Source of the DNA: Nannochloropsis salina CCMP1776
Lineage: Eukaryota; Sar; Eustigmatophyceae; Eustigmatales; Monodopsidaceae
Assembly (NCBI GenBank): GCA_004565275.1
Contig: SDOX01000011.1
Coordinates: 271,881-335,880 of the forward strand
Direction of reading: 5' to 3'
Length of the DNA: 64,000 nt
Positions 1 through 9,756 of this stretch are shown piece after piece. The position numbers and the translations under genes are program-made. How positions within the stretch are numbered: the first letter of the stretch is position 1; every line of letters starts with the position of its first letter. The notes beneath the pieces are model-generated. The model was not told where the DNA came from, searched no databases, and saw only the letters and a program-made list of their open reading frames with translations.

Positions 1-1
1 T

Positions 2-2449
2 TTTGTGGTGGAGACGGTCAAGAACCCGAGTTCTTTGCGGGACCGATGGCTGCACCTGAAGAAGGTAGTGGTGGAGGAATTCCACCACTACAAGCTCGGC
101 TCCAAAGTCCTGTGGTCGGACATCAAGACCTCGTCCTCCATCGTGAGTCGGGTCCTGCACGGGAATACGCTGAGCCGCCGGGAGCGCCGGCAACTGACGC
201 GGACGACGGCCGACTTGTTCCGCCTGGTCCCCTTCGCGTTCTTCGTGATCGTGCCCTTCATGGAGCTCCTGTTGCCCTTTGCCCTGAAAATCTTCCCGAA
301 CATGCTCCCGTCCACGTTCCAAGACAATTTGAAGAAGGAAGAGAATCTGAAGCGCGAGCTGAAAGTGCGCTTGGCCTTGGCAGGCTTCTTGAAGGACACG
401 CTGGGGGAGATTGCAAGTAAGAAGAAGGGCCAGGGGGAGGGCGAAGGGAAGGAAAGTCCCAATGCCGCCCTCCTGACAGAATTCGTCGAGAAAGCCCGGG
501 CAGGCACGCACATCTCCACCAATGACATCAACCGGTTCGCCCGCCTCTTCAAGGACGAGCTCACGCTCGACAACATGTCGCGGCCGCAGCTGGCGGGGAT
601 GTGTGTCTACATGGGCCTCCGTCCCTACGGCAGTGACAATTTCTTGCGCTTCCAGCTTCGAGCGAAGCTGCGGAATCTAAAGGAGGACGATCAACGCATC
701 GTCTGGGAGGGGGTGGACAACATGAACAAGGCGGAACTGAGGGAAGCCTGCCGGGAACGTGGCATGCGCGCCTACGGCCTGACCCAACTTGGGTACCGGC
801 GGCAATTGCAGCAGTGGTTGGATTTAAGCATTAACAAGGAGGTACCCATTTCCCTCCTGATCCTCTCCCGGGCATTCACGCTTGACTCCAAATTCACAGA
901 TCCGGCCGCGGCGGTGGCGGATTCGATCAGCAGTCTGGACGAGGACGTGGTGAACGAGGTTCTGCTCGACGTGGCCACGCGGTCAGAGCTTCAAAACCCG
1001 GACCTCCGGGCCCGAAAATTGGAGAGCATCGAGCGTCAAAACGAGCTGATCGAGGAGGAGCGAAAGCGGGAGGAAGGCCGGAAGAAGAAAGCGGAGGAAG
1101 AGAAAAAGAAAGCGGAGGAAGAGAAGAAGAAAGCGGAGAAAGCGGAGGAAGAGAAGAAGAAGGCAGAGCAGGAAGCGGCGGCCGACACGACAGCCGCGTC
1201 CGCTCCAGGGAAGGAAGTGGAGGACGTCAAACTCGCGGATCCGGCTACAGAGCAGATCAAAGAGGCCGTCGCCCACGCCTCGGCGATGACGGGGAGCAGC
1301 CCTGCCGAGGGGGTGAACCCTCCTCCACCGCCCCCTGCAGAGTTGTTCCCACTCGAGAAAGTCCTGACGGAGAACGAGGTGGTGAGCACGGCGAAGCCCT
1401 CCTTGGACGAGGACGCAGCCAGGCACGCCTCGGGAACCAGCTCGGCCGCCCCTGCGCCAGCATCGTCGATCCTAAGCACGGATTCCTCGGCGCTGGAGGG
1501 GGTGGGGGAGAAGGAAGCGTCGGAAGCGGAGAGGAAGGAGGGAGAAAAGCGGGAGTTGACGGCCGCAGAGATTGCTGCCCTGCGGACCCTGTTGAAGGAG
1601 TCGTCTGTCGAGCAGGAGAAGACGGTTCTTGCCCAGCTCAAAGCAGAGCTTCAGGCCTCACCCTCTGCCAAGGTAGAGGCGGTCCTCGCCGCGGTAAAAG
1701 GGGAGCTGCAGGACACAGGCAAGGAGGCCACGGGCGCTGGAGGGGTGGATGCGGGGAAAGCTACCCTCGGTGCAGGCGCAGGCGCGGGTCCAGAAAAAAC
1801 ACAGCCTGCTTTCTCGTCGGAAAAGACCTCAGATTTGGATTTGACGTTGCCCCCACCGTCCTCCTCTGCCGAGAACGTTCCCGACGCTGCACAAGCCCTG
1901 GCAGCCAGCACTGCACCTGGGGCACAGGAAGCGCCTTCGATCACGTCAGGATCACCCACGTCTTCTGCGTCGCCGGAGGGCAGGCCGCCCGCCTCGCCAG
2001 CCCCTGAGCCGCCGTCGTCTGCCATGGACAAGGCCTTGGAGCGGATGCGGATGAAGGTTGCCTCCATGTTGGATAAATTGGAGGTGGACATGGAAAAAGT
2101 GGAGAGCACGATTGGGGACAAGCTGCACATGCTGGACAAGGACAAGGACGGCGTGTTGACCACGGCGGAACTGTCGGAGGTGATCTCCCACGTGCTGAAA
2201 CGACACACCTCCGAAGAGGAGGCACAAAAGATCGCCAGCACGGTTGACAAGGACGCCGATGGGATTTTGACTGTGCAGGAGCTGATGGAGTGGATCGAGC
2301 ATAGGGAAGAGCTCTTGCAGGAGCTCGGGGAGGAGGAAAACAACGCTTCTTCCGCCTCTGCCACCGTGCCGAAGAAGACCCCGACTCCGCTGGGGATGGG
2401 GGAAAGGTCGCCAGGAACCGCAGGTGGGGGCGGCGGGGAGTCAACATAA
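2..2449 (+). CDS. LETM1: LETM1-like mitochondrial inner-membrane cation exchanger, 5'-partial
   Basis: The reading frame is open to the window edge, so the N-terminus, including any mitochondrial presequence, is missing. About 815 residues are visible. The first 150 carry the LETM1 core: a basic region, one hydrophobic membrane segment (about residues 73-98, rich in F, V, P and L) and the conserved stretch after it that in LETM1 proteins forms the ribosome-binding domain. A Lys/Glu-rich coiled coil follows at about 355-395, then a long Ala/Ser/Pro-rich low-complexity linker. Near the C-terminus are two canonical EF-hand loops, DKDKDGVLTTAE (about 711) and DKDADGILTVQE (about 748). LETM1 proteins exchange K+ or Ca2+ for H+ across the inner mitochondrial membrane. 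The family call is firm; calcium control through the paired EF-hands is inferred. The next gene lies on the opposite strand, so the two converge. Confidence 0.9.
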   Translation, partial: FVVETVKNPSSLRDRWLHLKKVVVEEFHHYKLGSKVLWSDIKTSSSIVSRVLHGNTLSRRERRQLTRTTADLFRLVPFAFFVIVPFMELLLPFALKIFPNMLPSTFQDNLKKEENLKRELKVRLALAGFLKDTLGEIASKKKGQGEGEGKESPNAALLTEFVEKARAGTHISTNDINRFARLFKDELTLDNMSRPQLAGMCVYMGLRPYGSDNFLRFQLRAKLRNLKEDDQRIVWEGVDNMNKAELREACRERGMRAYGLTQLGYRRQLQQWLDLSINKEVPISLLILSRAFTLDSKFTDPAAAVADSISSLDEDVVNEVLLDVATRSELQNPDLRARKLESIERQNELIEEERKREEGRKKKAEEEKKKAEEEKKKAEKAEEEKKKAEQEAAADTTAASAPGKEVEDVKLADPATEQIKEAVAHASAMTGSSPAEGVNPPPPPPAELFPLEKVLTENEVVSTAKPSLDEDAARHASGTSSAAPAPASSILSTDSSALEGVGEKEASEAERKEGEKRELTAAEIAALRTLLKESSVEQEKTVLAQLKAELQASPSAKVEAVLAAVKGELQDTGKEATGAGGVDAGKATLGAGAGAGPEKTQPAFSSEKTSDLDLTLPPPSSSAENVPDAAQALAASTAPGAQEAPSITSGSPTSSASPEGRPPASPAPEPPSSAMDKALERMRMKVASMLDKLEVDMEKVESTIGDKLHMLDKDKDGVLTTAELSEVISHVLKRHTSEEEAQKIASTVDKDADGILTVQELMEWIEHREELLQELGEEENNASSASATVPKKTPTPLGMGERSPGTAGGGGGEST
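1081..1170 (+). repeat. Degenerate tandem repeat coding KKKAEEE in LETM1
   Basis: About four imperfect copies of a 21-nt unit rich in AAG, GAG and GCG encode the heptad-like KKKAEEE series inside the LETM1 coiled coil. One copy carries an extra insertion (AEKAEEE). This looks like replication slippage within coding sequence that keeps frame and helical charge pattern. Confidence 0.7.
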
Positions 2450-2862
2450 TCTATGCATCGGGTGGTTAAAGGGAAGGTGGGGAGCGAGGCCATGGGAGCA
2501 GGAAAGTCGAATTCATGTGGCTGGGAATCAGACTATTGGCGAAGATAGAGTCCCATGACATCCGGTGCCGAATATGTAGTAAAAAGTGAGCACGACAGCC
2601 TCGCTGCCATGCCTGGTGAGTCGCACGGTCTAACAGGACAAAGGAAAATTGCACGCACGCAGTATCACTCGGCTACACGCCAGTGGAAGGACTCTGACAG
2701 AACAAAATTATGGGGAGAAATCGAGATGCGCAAAGCGACTTCTGATTTAATTGGGATTGGTGTCTTTCATGCTTATTCCTCGCGAGCGATGCCAAAAGCA
2801 GGCATTTGCTTCTACGCTACCGTGCACACGGCCCCAAACCCTCACGACCTACCCTTTCCAAG
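2450..2862. other. Intergenic, 3' flanks of LETM1 and bL25m
   Basis: This is the convergent space between the LETM1 and bL25m stop codons. I see only short overlapping open frames with no family resemblance and no RNA gene. It presumably holds both 3' UTRs. Confidence 0.6.
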
Positions 2863-3837
2863 TCACGTGGCCTCAGAGGCGGTGTCTGTCTCACCCGTAC
2901 CAACCTCAGACGTGACGATATTTTTCCCCTTTACGACCCCCAAAACGAAGTCCTCCTGGACCTCGTGGGGCTGCACAGAGGGGGGAAAGGTCACGCGTTC
3001 CAGACCGATCTTTTGACCGCTCTTCGCCCCTGTCAGGTCCGCCAGCAGCATCTCGGGAAGTGTTTCTCCTTCGCACGACACACGGATGAAGCGATTTATG
3101 CTCAACAGCATGCCGCCCCGTTTTAGTGGCAGGCACAGCTCCTCGTTGATGAAGCAGACGGGGACCTTCACGGGGTAGCCGGGTCGATACCGGAGAAAGT
3201 TCACGGCAATAGGCATGGCCGTACCAGGATCGCGATCCAGGTCTCGAATTAGCACCCGCTGCTTGTACTCCCCCAGCTGCAAATCAAAGACAGTGCTGGC
3301 GATCGAGTCTCCTAATCGTCGCATGTGACGTTCGATGTCTCGACGCTCCACGGTGATCAGGTACCTCTCTTTGTCGCCGTCCACGCCAGGGCCGTACAAC
3401 ACACCGGGTAATTTCCCCTCTTCTCGCAAACGCCTGCTGTAGCGCGATCCTGTGTCATCCAAGCTACGAACTGTGGCTTCGATCGGTTGGACTTCCATTG
3501 GTATACTACTAGACACGGCATCCGATTTCCCGTAATCCCGGACCAAGGCAGCCCAGTCATGACTGGAGCTTACTTTGTCAGTTTTGTGACTGACAACCCC
3601 CTCACTTCCTCCCCCTACCGCACTGCAAACACTGCTACTGGCAATAGCACGGAATGTGGTTGAGTGGCTTAGAAGTTGTAAGGACTGTAATGACGCCTGT
3701 CGTCGCGGCGGTGGTCGCACCCTTGCTACCACGCTCATGGCCCCTTTCCCACCGTTGACGGCTCTCTTGCAGGTATTTGTCGACGAGCCCGCTAATGCCA
3801 CCCCCAAACGGCGCACCATGTCAGTCTCACGCCCCAT
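2863..3837 (-). CDS. Mitochondrial ribosomal protein bL25 (CTC/TL5 family)
   Basis: A single-exon frame of 324 residues. About 95 N-terminal residues are rich in Arg, Ser and Ala with few acids, as expected of an organelle presequence. A bL25-type N-terminal beta domain follows, marked by SRYSRRLREEGKLPGVLYGP (about 131-150), where bL25 proteins have the R-x-G-x-x-P-G-V-x-Y-G pattern. The C-terminal part (about 200-300, with the FINEELCLPLKRGGML segment) fits the TL5 or CTC beta domain. bL25 binds 5S rRNA in bacterial large subunits; the organelle homologue sits in the large subunit. Mitochondrial rather than plastid location is inferred from the presequence, which lacks a signal peptide. A second in-frame ATG six codons in is an alternative start. 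Confidence 0.85.
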   Translation of the reverse strand: MGRETDMVRRLGVALAGSSTNTCKRAVNGGKGAMSVVARVRPPPRRQASLQSLQLLSHSTTFRAIASSSVCSAVGGGSEGVVSHKTDKVSSSHDWAALVRDYGKSDAVSSSIPMEVQPIEATVRSLDDTGSRYSRRLREEGKLPGVLYGPGVDGDKERYLITVERRDIERHMRRLGDSIASTVFDLQLGEYKQRVLIRDLDRDPGTAMPIAVNFLRYRPGYPVKVPVCFINEELCLPLKRGGMLLSINRFIRVSCEGETLPEMLLADLTGAKSGQKIGLERVTFPPSVQPHEVQEDFVLGVVKGKNIVTSEVGTGETDTASEAT

Positions 3838-4648
3838 TTCGGATGCGACCTACTAGTGCCTCTAAGACAATGCACCAGGTGTCCATGTCAATGACAGAGG
3901 ATATAGGGGGAGGAGATGAAAAAAGGTTATGTGATAAATACAGTGCAGGGTTCCTTCCAACCCCATCTCATCAATATCATCAATTATATCAGGAGGATTA
4001 CCATGGAAGACATGCTACCAGCTTATAGACCCTCTTTTCAGAAAGGCGGGCTCCCAGGTATATTAGTATTATGGCGGACACGGGATGAGGATGACGCCAT
4101 TCGAAGAATTGGAAGGGGGGGGGAGGAGGTTGGACCTTAAGGAGGTATACTTAGATGGTATTGATTTTTCACTTTAATGCACATCGGTCGTCGGCGAGTC
4201 TACTTAAGCAAGGGGTAGTTCTGGATAATTGTAGGGTTGACATATTTTCAGCGGTCACTTTGCCAAAGCCAAAGAATTTGTGTAGAAAAGTTTAATAAGC
4301 TCAAGGCCTTTTCAATAAATGAACAATGTACATGTTTTTAAAAGTCGAGAAAATTGGGTAATGGGACATAGAAAGACGAAAGTAATGATATTTTTTTTGG
4401 TTGAATTCCTTGTGAATACAGCAAACTTTACCGGCATATGATTTCAATAAACCAGTTTTCGATACAGAGAATAAATAATGTCCTTACGTTCCGATGCAGA
4501 GGGCTGAGAAGAAAGTTTCAAGCTGCTTTCAAGCATACCGTGCTGCAGTGTTGCTTAAGTATACCCTAATCCTTAAGCATTAGACTATCAAACATGACAT
4601 TTCCTGAGACTGGCCCTCATTCTTGCTTGAAAGGCGCAAGTACTACAT
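3838..4648. other. Intergenic, AT-rich
   Basis: This stretch separates the kinesin stop from the bL25m start, both on the minus strand. It contains the bL25m promoter and the kinesin 3' UTR. AT-rich runs lie around 4160-4500. No convincing gene or RNA is visible. Confidence 0.6.
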
Positions 4649-7114
4649 TTATTTTCTCGCCCTCTCACTTAGTATGTTTGTCGATGCCTGCTGCAGATGA
4701 TGGTCGGCATACCGAAGATACGGAGATGAAACTGGGAATAAAATGGTCTCCTCGCTATTCTTATCAAAATCTGGAGGTGTCTCGGTTCCATTGGAAAATT
4801 TCAAAATGCGCTGAAGCGGCAGCAAGGAATCCTTTTCTTTTTTCTTCACTGCATCGCTGTAGTGCTGCAATGGCGGGGCTCCATCCTCCATATCAAGTTC
4901 TAGATCTAAAAGATTATCAGCACGGAAAGCAGGGTCCTTGTCATGCAAGCGTTGGGCTCGCGCGAATCGTGTTTCTGGTCGCCGTGACGCGGGCGATGCT
5001 ATGCGTCGCCTCAAGTCTACGTGCTGAAGGTTGTTGCCAGTGAGGTGCAAGGACGACATCGTCCAAGTATCTTGCTCCTCGTTCCATATCGCTCGCTCTT
5101 TTATCTTTGTGGTAATCTCGGGCGGTACAAAATATTCCACCACCATGTCTTTAAACTTCAGTTGTCGAGTCAATTCCCGAATTGTCTCGAGTAGGTCTTC
5201 CCGCTCTCGCTGAAACTCCGATTGAAGATCCTGCACCTCCCGTGTAGCTGACCGATATTTCCCAACAAGTCTTTCTAGCTTGCGGGTCTTTGCTGCAACT
5301 TCTTCTTGTAGACTTGAGTATTGATCTTCCAGAACCAGGTTTGCTTCTTCTTTAATAGCAAGTTCCTGGGCTAGTCGCCGCTGTTTCTGCTGCTGCTCAT
5401 CCATTTGACCGTTCGATTGTCGCAATTGGTCGTGCTGATGTGTCTTGTTCAACAACGTTCCTCCCTGAATCAGCTTCGCCTCCATCGCAAACAATTTTTG
5501 CTCCAGGATGCGCCGATCCTCCGTCTCTTTCATCAGTCGTTGGTTCAGGGCCTCTTTTTCCTCCAAGGACTTGCTTTGTAGCGCATCCAATTCCCGCTTG
5601 GCTTTGAATTTGAAGTCTTCTTTGTCTTTCTCTGCTTTTGCCACCGCCTTTTGCAATTGCTTCACAGTACCACTGCCACTGTTCTGCGTGTCTTCTTTAA
5701 ATTCACCGTCGTTCTTGGACTGGGCAGAGCTATCTAAGGTGATGCTACTTCCGACCCGCACCGCAGCTGATTTATCTTGGGTGGCTAGCTGTTCCTTCAG
5801 CCGACAAATTTCATCCCGGAACTCTCGAAGCATTGTATCTTTCGGGTCTTCGTTGATGTGCGGTTTGTTTTTGATACTCTTGGCCCGATTGGCGTACCTG
5901 AGTGTTGAGAGAGTTTCATCGTAGTTGTAGTCGGCAGGTCCACAATTGGCACACATGACTGTCTTGGTGTTTCCGCCCAGTGATGATTGAAGTAGACGCG
6001 TGAGTTTAGAATCTCTATACGGTATATGGTGAGCCCGGCCATCAACGAGTGCCGAGATAACGTTGCCGAGTGCAGACAAAGATAGATTAATTTTGGTCGC
6101 CTCTTTGAAGCGATCGCCTGTTGAACCAGTCTTGCCTTGCCGTTCACTGCCAGCGAGATCTACCAAATTAAGCTTACCGACCTGTATAATTTGCTGCTGC
6201 TGCTTCGAGCCATTCGATGGACAGGCATTGCTCCCGTCTTCATCAATTGCGCCGCATTCGACAATGACCGTAAAGACCGAGTGCGAACGAGACGAGGCTT
6301 GATTCATAAGTGTTGCTCCTGTTGAACGATTGCGCTTCCCGGTTTCCATGACTCTGTTGATTTCTGCAACATTTCTAACGAGAATTGTCCTAAGATCCTT
6401 GACGTATGCTCCGCTATCAGGGTGCTCCTTTAATTCTAGCTTGTTTCGAGGGTCTTTGGAAAGTAAGTCTCGAATTTCTTCATTGTAAATTTCGAGATAC
6501 GAAGCCCGGACTAGGAATTGTTGGTTCACTGAGACAGCTACACGGTCAAAAATGTGCTGAAATGAATTGGGAATTATCCCTTTCTCTATTTCCGCCGCCG
6601 ACGTTATCTGAGACGACTTAATACTCTCTCCTTCCATTGTGTACGTTTTCCCGGTACCTGTCTGACCATAGGCAAATATGGTTCCATTGAAACCATTCAG
6701 CACAGATTCTACAATGGGTGCCGCACACATATCGTAAACTTGGTGCTGTGTGCTGTTTTCCCCAAACACGGCATCAAAGTTGAAAGATTTGGAAACACTA
6801 CTTGCATTTCCTGACATCATGTCGCTTGGGTCTTGTACTACGATTTCACCTGCTGCTTCGTTCGCTTGAACAATGCTAAAATATAAAGTGATATTCAATA
6901 TTTGCAGATCGGGTATATGAGTGGTCGGGCGCCATAAGGACAACTTGAAAGAACAACAAATGCGGGTCATCTCCTCGTGTACTTACATAGTTCGTCCATC
7001 ATTCTGCTCCTTCTGGCTCAAAGGTCGCACACGAACAACGACCCGGACGCTCTCTTCTTTTGAACTTGATTTTGAAGATTTTCGCGAAAGGCTCGTACAG
7101 GAAGACACAGTCAT
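4649..7114 (-). CDS. KIF3A: Kinesin-2 motor subunit, KIF3A/KRP85 type
   Basis: Two exons, complement(4649..6875, 6987..7114), joined through a 111-nt GT-AG intron (donor GTAAGT) that splits the codon for Ile in RTIIVQA. The product is 784 residues. The N-terminal motor (about 20-370) has P-loop GQTGTGKT, switch I NQASSRSH and switch II DLAGSE. The neck carries the kinesin-2 signature NKPHINEDPKDTMLREF. Coiled coil follows to about 640. The tail keeps YFVPPE...IKER and FRADNLLDLELD, which match the C-terminal signature of KIF3A-type subunits. Kinesin-2 drives anterograde intraflagellar transport and some vesicle transport, normally as a heterodimer with KIF3B and the adaptor KAP. The start is the first ATG of the small first exon; the sequence before the motor is Ser/Lys-rich. 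Confidence 0.92.
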
Positions 7115-7164
7115 TAGGAAGTCGTCGATGGGAGGATGGGCCACTTTGCGTGCTTCGCACAAAG

Positions 7165-7660
7165 TTATTTTTTGGCCGTAAAAAGAGGATTCAGCGGATA
7201 AGAAAATAAACTGCGCAGGACAGCTTCGTCAGTTGTATACTTGCATACGATGATGTTGGAAAATAGTGCCTTACTCGCCTGCAATTCAAAAGCGGTGCAT
7301 TTTTCCCTTCGCGAAGAACAAAAATGTGGTGTCGCTGCAACGTACACTCGTCCTCCATCTATGATGCAATACGCACCCTCGTCTCCCACGTAATTGAACA
7401 AAACGCGTTGTCCCGTTCCAGCGAAATAGATGAAAGGAGCCACCAGCTGTTCTACCTTGACAGACAAATGTGAGAGCTATCCGTGCCAGCCCAGGTGATG
7501 TTTCTAACTTCAGTCCTATGGCTCCTCCCACTCCAATCCGCCTTGGCGAGAGGTTTCCCACTCGCTGGTTTTTCTTCACTGCCTCTTGCATGTACTTGTT
7601 GACTATCTGGCCATCGGTCACCCTACGTACCGTTGTAATGCTCCTAAAACAGCTGAACAT
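7165..7660 (-). CDS. Unassigned small spliced protein
   Basis: Two overlapping minus-strand frames look like parts of one gene. The upstream one starts at the ATG at 7660 and reads MFSCFRSITTVRRVTDGQ and on. The downstream one reads VEQLVAPFIYFAGTGQRV and on, a non-repetitive, protein-like sequence. They could join through a roughly 76-nt intron ending in a pyrimidine-rich acceptor near 7455 (TTTGTCTGTCAAG), but the donor is not clear. A further intron with donor GTAAGG and acceptor GCGCAG near the 3' end would give a stop at 7191. I do not recognise the family. The gene starts only nine bases from the ING start on the other strand and ends close to the kinesin start. Exon limits and even existence are uncertain. 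Confidence 0.35.
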
Positions 7661-7669
7661 TGCTAGGCG

Positions 7670-9258
7670 ATGTCGTCCTCCTGCAGTGACGGGGTTCCAG
7701 ACGCGCGACTATCCGCAGCTGGTACCAGCGCAATATACCCTGCCTCATTCGTAAGCAGACATTTGGTTCCTGGCGCTGGAACTTACCGGCAAAGACTGTC
7801 TGTCTTACGCAGCTTAGATAAGGTATGGCACAATTTTGCCCACTTTATGATCCTTTGATCCTATTCCCAATTTAGACTTCTGATGGAGTGAGTCGAGTAT
7901 GTCGCACGAAAAAAAATGTTCACATCGTTCTTATAACAAAGTTTTCCCCTATTGAGAATCTCGTCGTTATAAAACATCTTCAAATGTACTAATTCCACGA
8001 TCCCCGACAAATTTATTTGTATCAGGAGGTAGCAGAAAAACGCGATGAGTACTGGCGTAAGGAAGACGCTCTTGTGGAAAAGGCAAGCAAGCTCCTCACA
8101 AGCAAAGTGAGTGGGAATTGAAGGGATGAGACAGCGTAGAATTGAATAAGAATGCGAGCTGAAATTAGCGGCCCACCGAGAATTTGAGCGGCAGGAAAGT
8201 GCTGTCCACGTGGCGACCTTGTCATCCGTTGTCCTCACGCCTCTTTCGCTGTGATTATCTCAGGACTCGAACCCGGAAGATCTTCAGGCATTTTTGTGTT
8301 CTGCGGACTTCGCAGATCTGTCGGCACACCAACAAGACATCAATGACGTGCGCACGCAAGCTTTGCGGCTGGCCACAGAGGCGTACGATAAAATTGATGA
8401 CAGCATACAGGCCCTAGACTGGGACATTGGCATGCTGGAACCACAGATGGCAGCAGCGGCAGCTGAGGACTACAGTACTCTGGACCCGCAAATACTTGCA
8501 ATCAAGCGAAAGGAGCAAAGAAAGGTAGGGTCGGCAAACAGCGAAAGGCGCCATTAAAGGAGAGAATATCGTGCCATGAACGCCATCGTACTGACTGATG
8601 TACCTTTGTTCTCCCCCATCACCCCCTTCTTCATTACCTTTCATTCAACGTCCGACACCCCTCCAATATTCCTGTTTCTGACTAGGCACTACGTCAAGGA
8701 AAGCGACGCGCTAGAGAGCTTGCCGTCCAGAAGAAAAAGAGGCTGGGTAAGAGAGGCCTGCCAGAGGACCTTGGGCTGATTGCCTCCGTTGGGCCTGGAC
8801 AAGGCACGACTGAGGGAGATGATGACGTCGATCCCAACGAACCGGTGTACTGCACTTGTCAGCGTGTATCATACGGCCAGATGGTGGGATGCGATAATGA
8901 AGATTGTCGTTTTGAGTGGTTTCACCTCGACTGTGTTGGCTTGGTGGCACCGCCTACAGGCAACTGGTTGTGTCCAGATTGCTGCAACGAAAAAGAAGTG
9001 GCCTACCAGGGCGCAGTGGCAGCACCATCGGCCGAAAGCGCTCAAGAGCAAGCAGATGAAGAGAAGAAGCCATCTAGAGCGGATGCGCAGAAGAGCGAGA
9101 ACAGAGAAAATGAAATAAAAGGAGCAAATGAAAGAATGGCGGTGCATGAGGGAGAGGGAGGGGAACTCAGCGGAGCATCGGAGAAGGAAGAAGCACGCAA
9201 TGAGGAGAGGGAGGAGTCGGCCCTCCCTTCGGCAGTAGCAGACGAGGCAAAGGATTGA
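7670..9258 (+). CDS. ING-family protein with C-terminal PHD finger
   Basis: Four exons, 7670..7822, 8026..8106, 8264..8524 and 8686..9258, all joined in phase 0, give 355 residues. Exons 1-3 form the ING N-terminal helical domain: LSVLRSLDK, then [20 protein letters not shown], then the long helix with [17 protein letters not shown]. Exon 4 starts with a basic nuclear-type stretch (KKKRLGKRG) and contains the PHD finger: [26 protein letters not shown] and WLCPDC supply the C4HC3 zinc ligands. After it comes an acidic Glu/Lys-rich tail of about 85 residues, unusual because ING proteins normally end soon after the PHD in a short polybasic region. ING proteins read H3K4me3 and tether histone acetyltransferase or deacetylase complexes. 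A TAG lies in frame two codons before the ATG, which supports the start. Confidence 0.88.
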
Positions 9259-9756
9259 CAAGAGACAGGAGGTTAATCCCCAAAAAGCAACCAAGAAGGA
9301 AGTTGAGAATCGAAATTTTATGGAGATACCCCATGCTGAGGTGAGATCCTTGCAAACAGCAAAACAAACATGTTGATGTCCCATTTTGTACGTAGCGAAC
9401 GTACCGTAACGGCTTTTCAAAAAGAGTGACGACGCGGCACCCCTGCTGCGTCATGACATTCCTTCCGCCGCTCTTAGAAACGCACGCACGACGTGCAGAA
9501 TGAAGGCTCATCGTATTGCGTGACTATTAAATATTTTGGACAGAAAAAAGTGTTGGACTGTAGTCGTTGTGCATGAGTCGGGCACTCTCTAGGTTTGTAT
9601 TTGCACTGTCGAGAAGGCGGCGGCTCGCGCTTCACTTGTCCTCTTCTGCTCGTCCATCGTGATCATTCCTTACATCTTCCTGTTGCATGGAAGGGAAATC
9701 TGTTCTAATTAGTACTCTGCTTGAATAAATAATTATGCTGAAGACAGTCAGAAGGC
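9259..9756. other. Intergenic between ING and PlsC-type genes
   Basis: Same-strand spacer holding the ING 3' UTR and the acyltransferase promoter. An AATAAA-type run at about 9723 lies just before the next start. No gene is visible; minus-strand frames here are shadows of the acidic ING tail. Confidence 0.55.

Noticed and set aside
1651-2493. 280-codon minus-strand frame (and 1036..1641)
   Set aside because: Shadows of the LETM1 low-complexity region; Ser/Ala-rich with no domain.
7470-7754. 94-codon plus-strand frame overlapping the ING start
   Set aside because: Starts with GTG, overlaps the ING first exon in another frame and has no domain.
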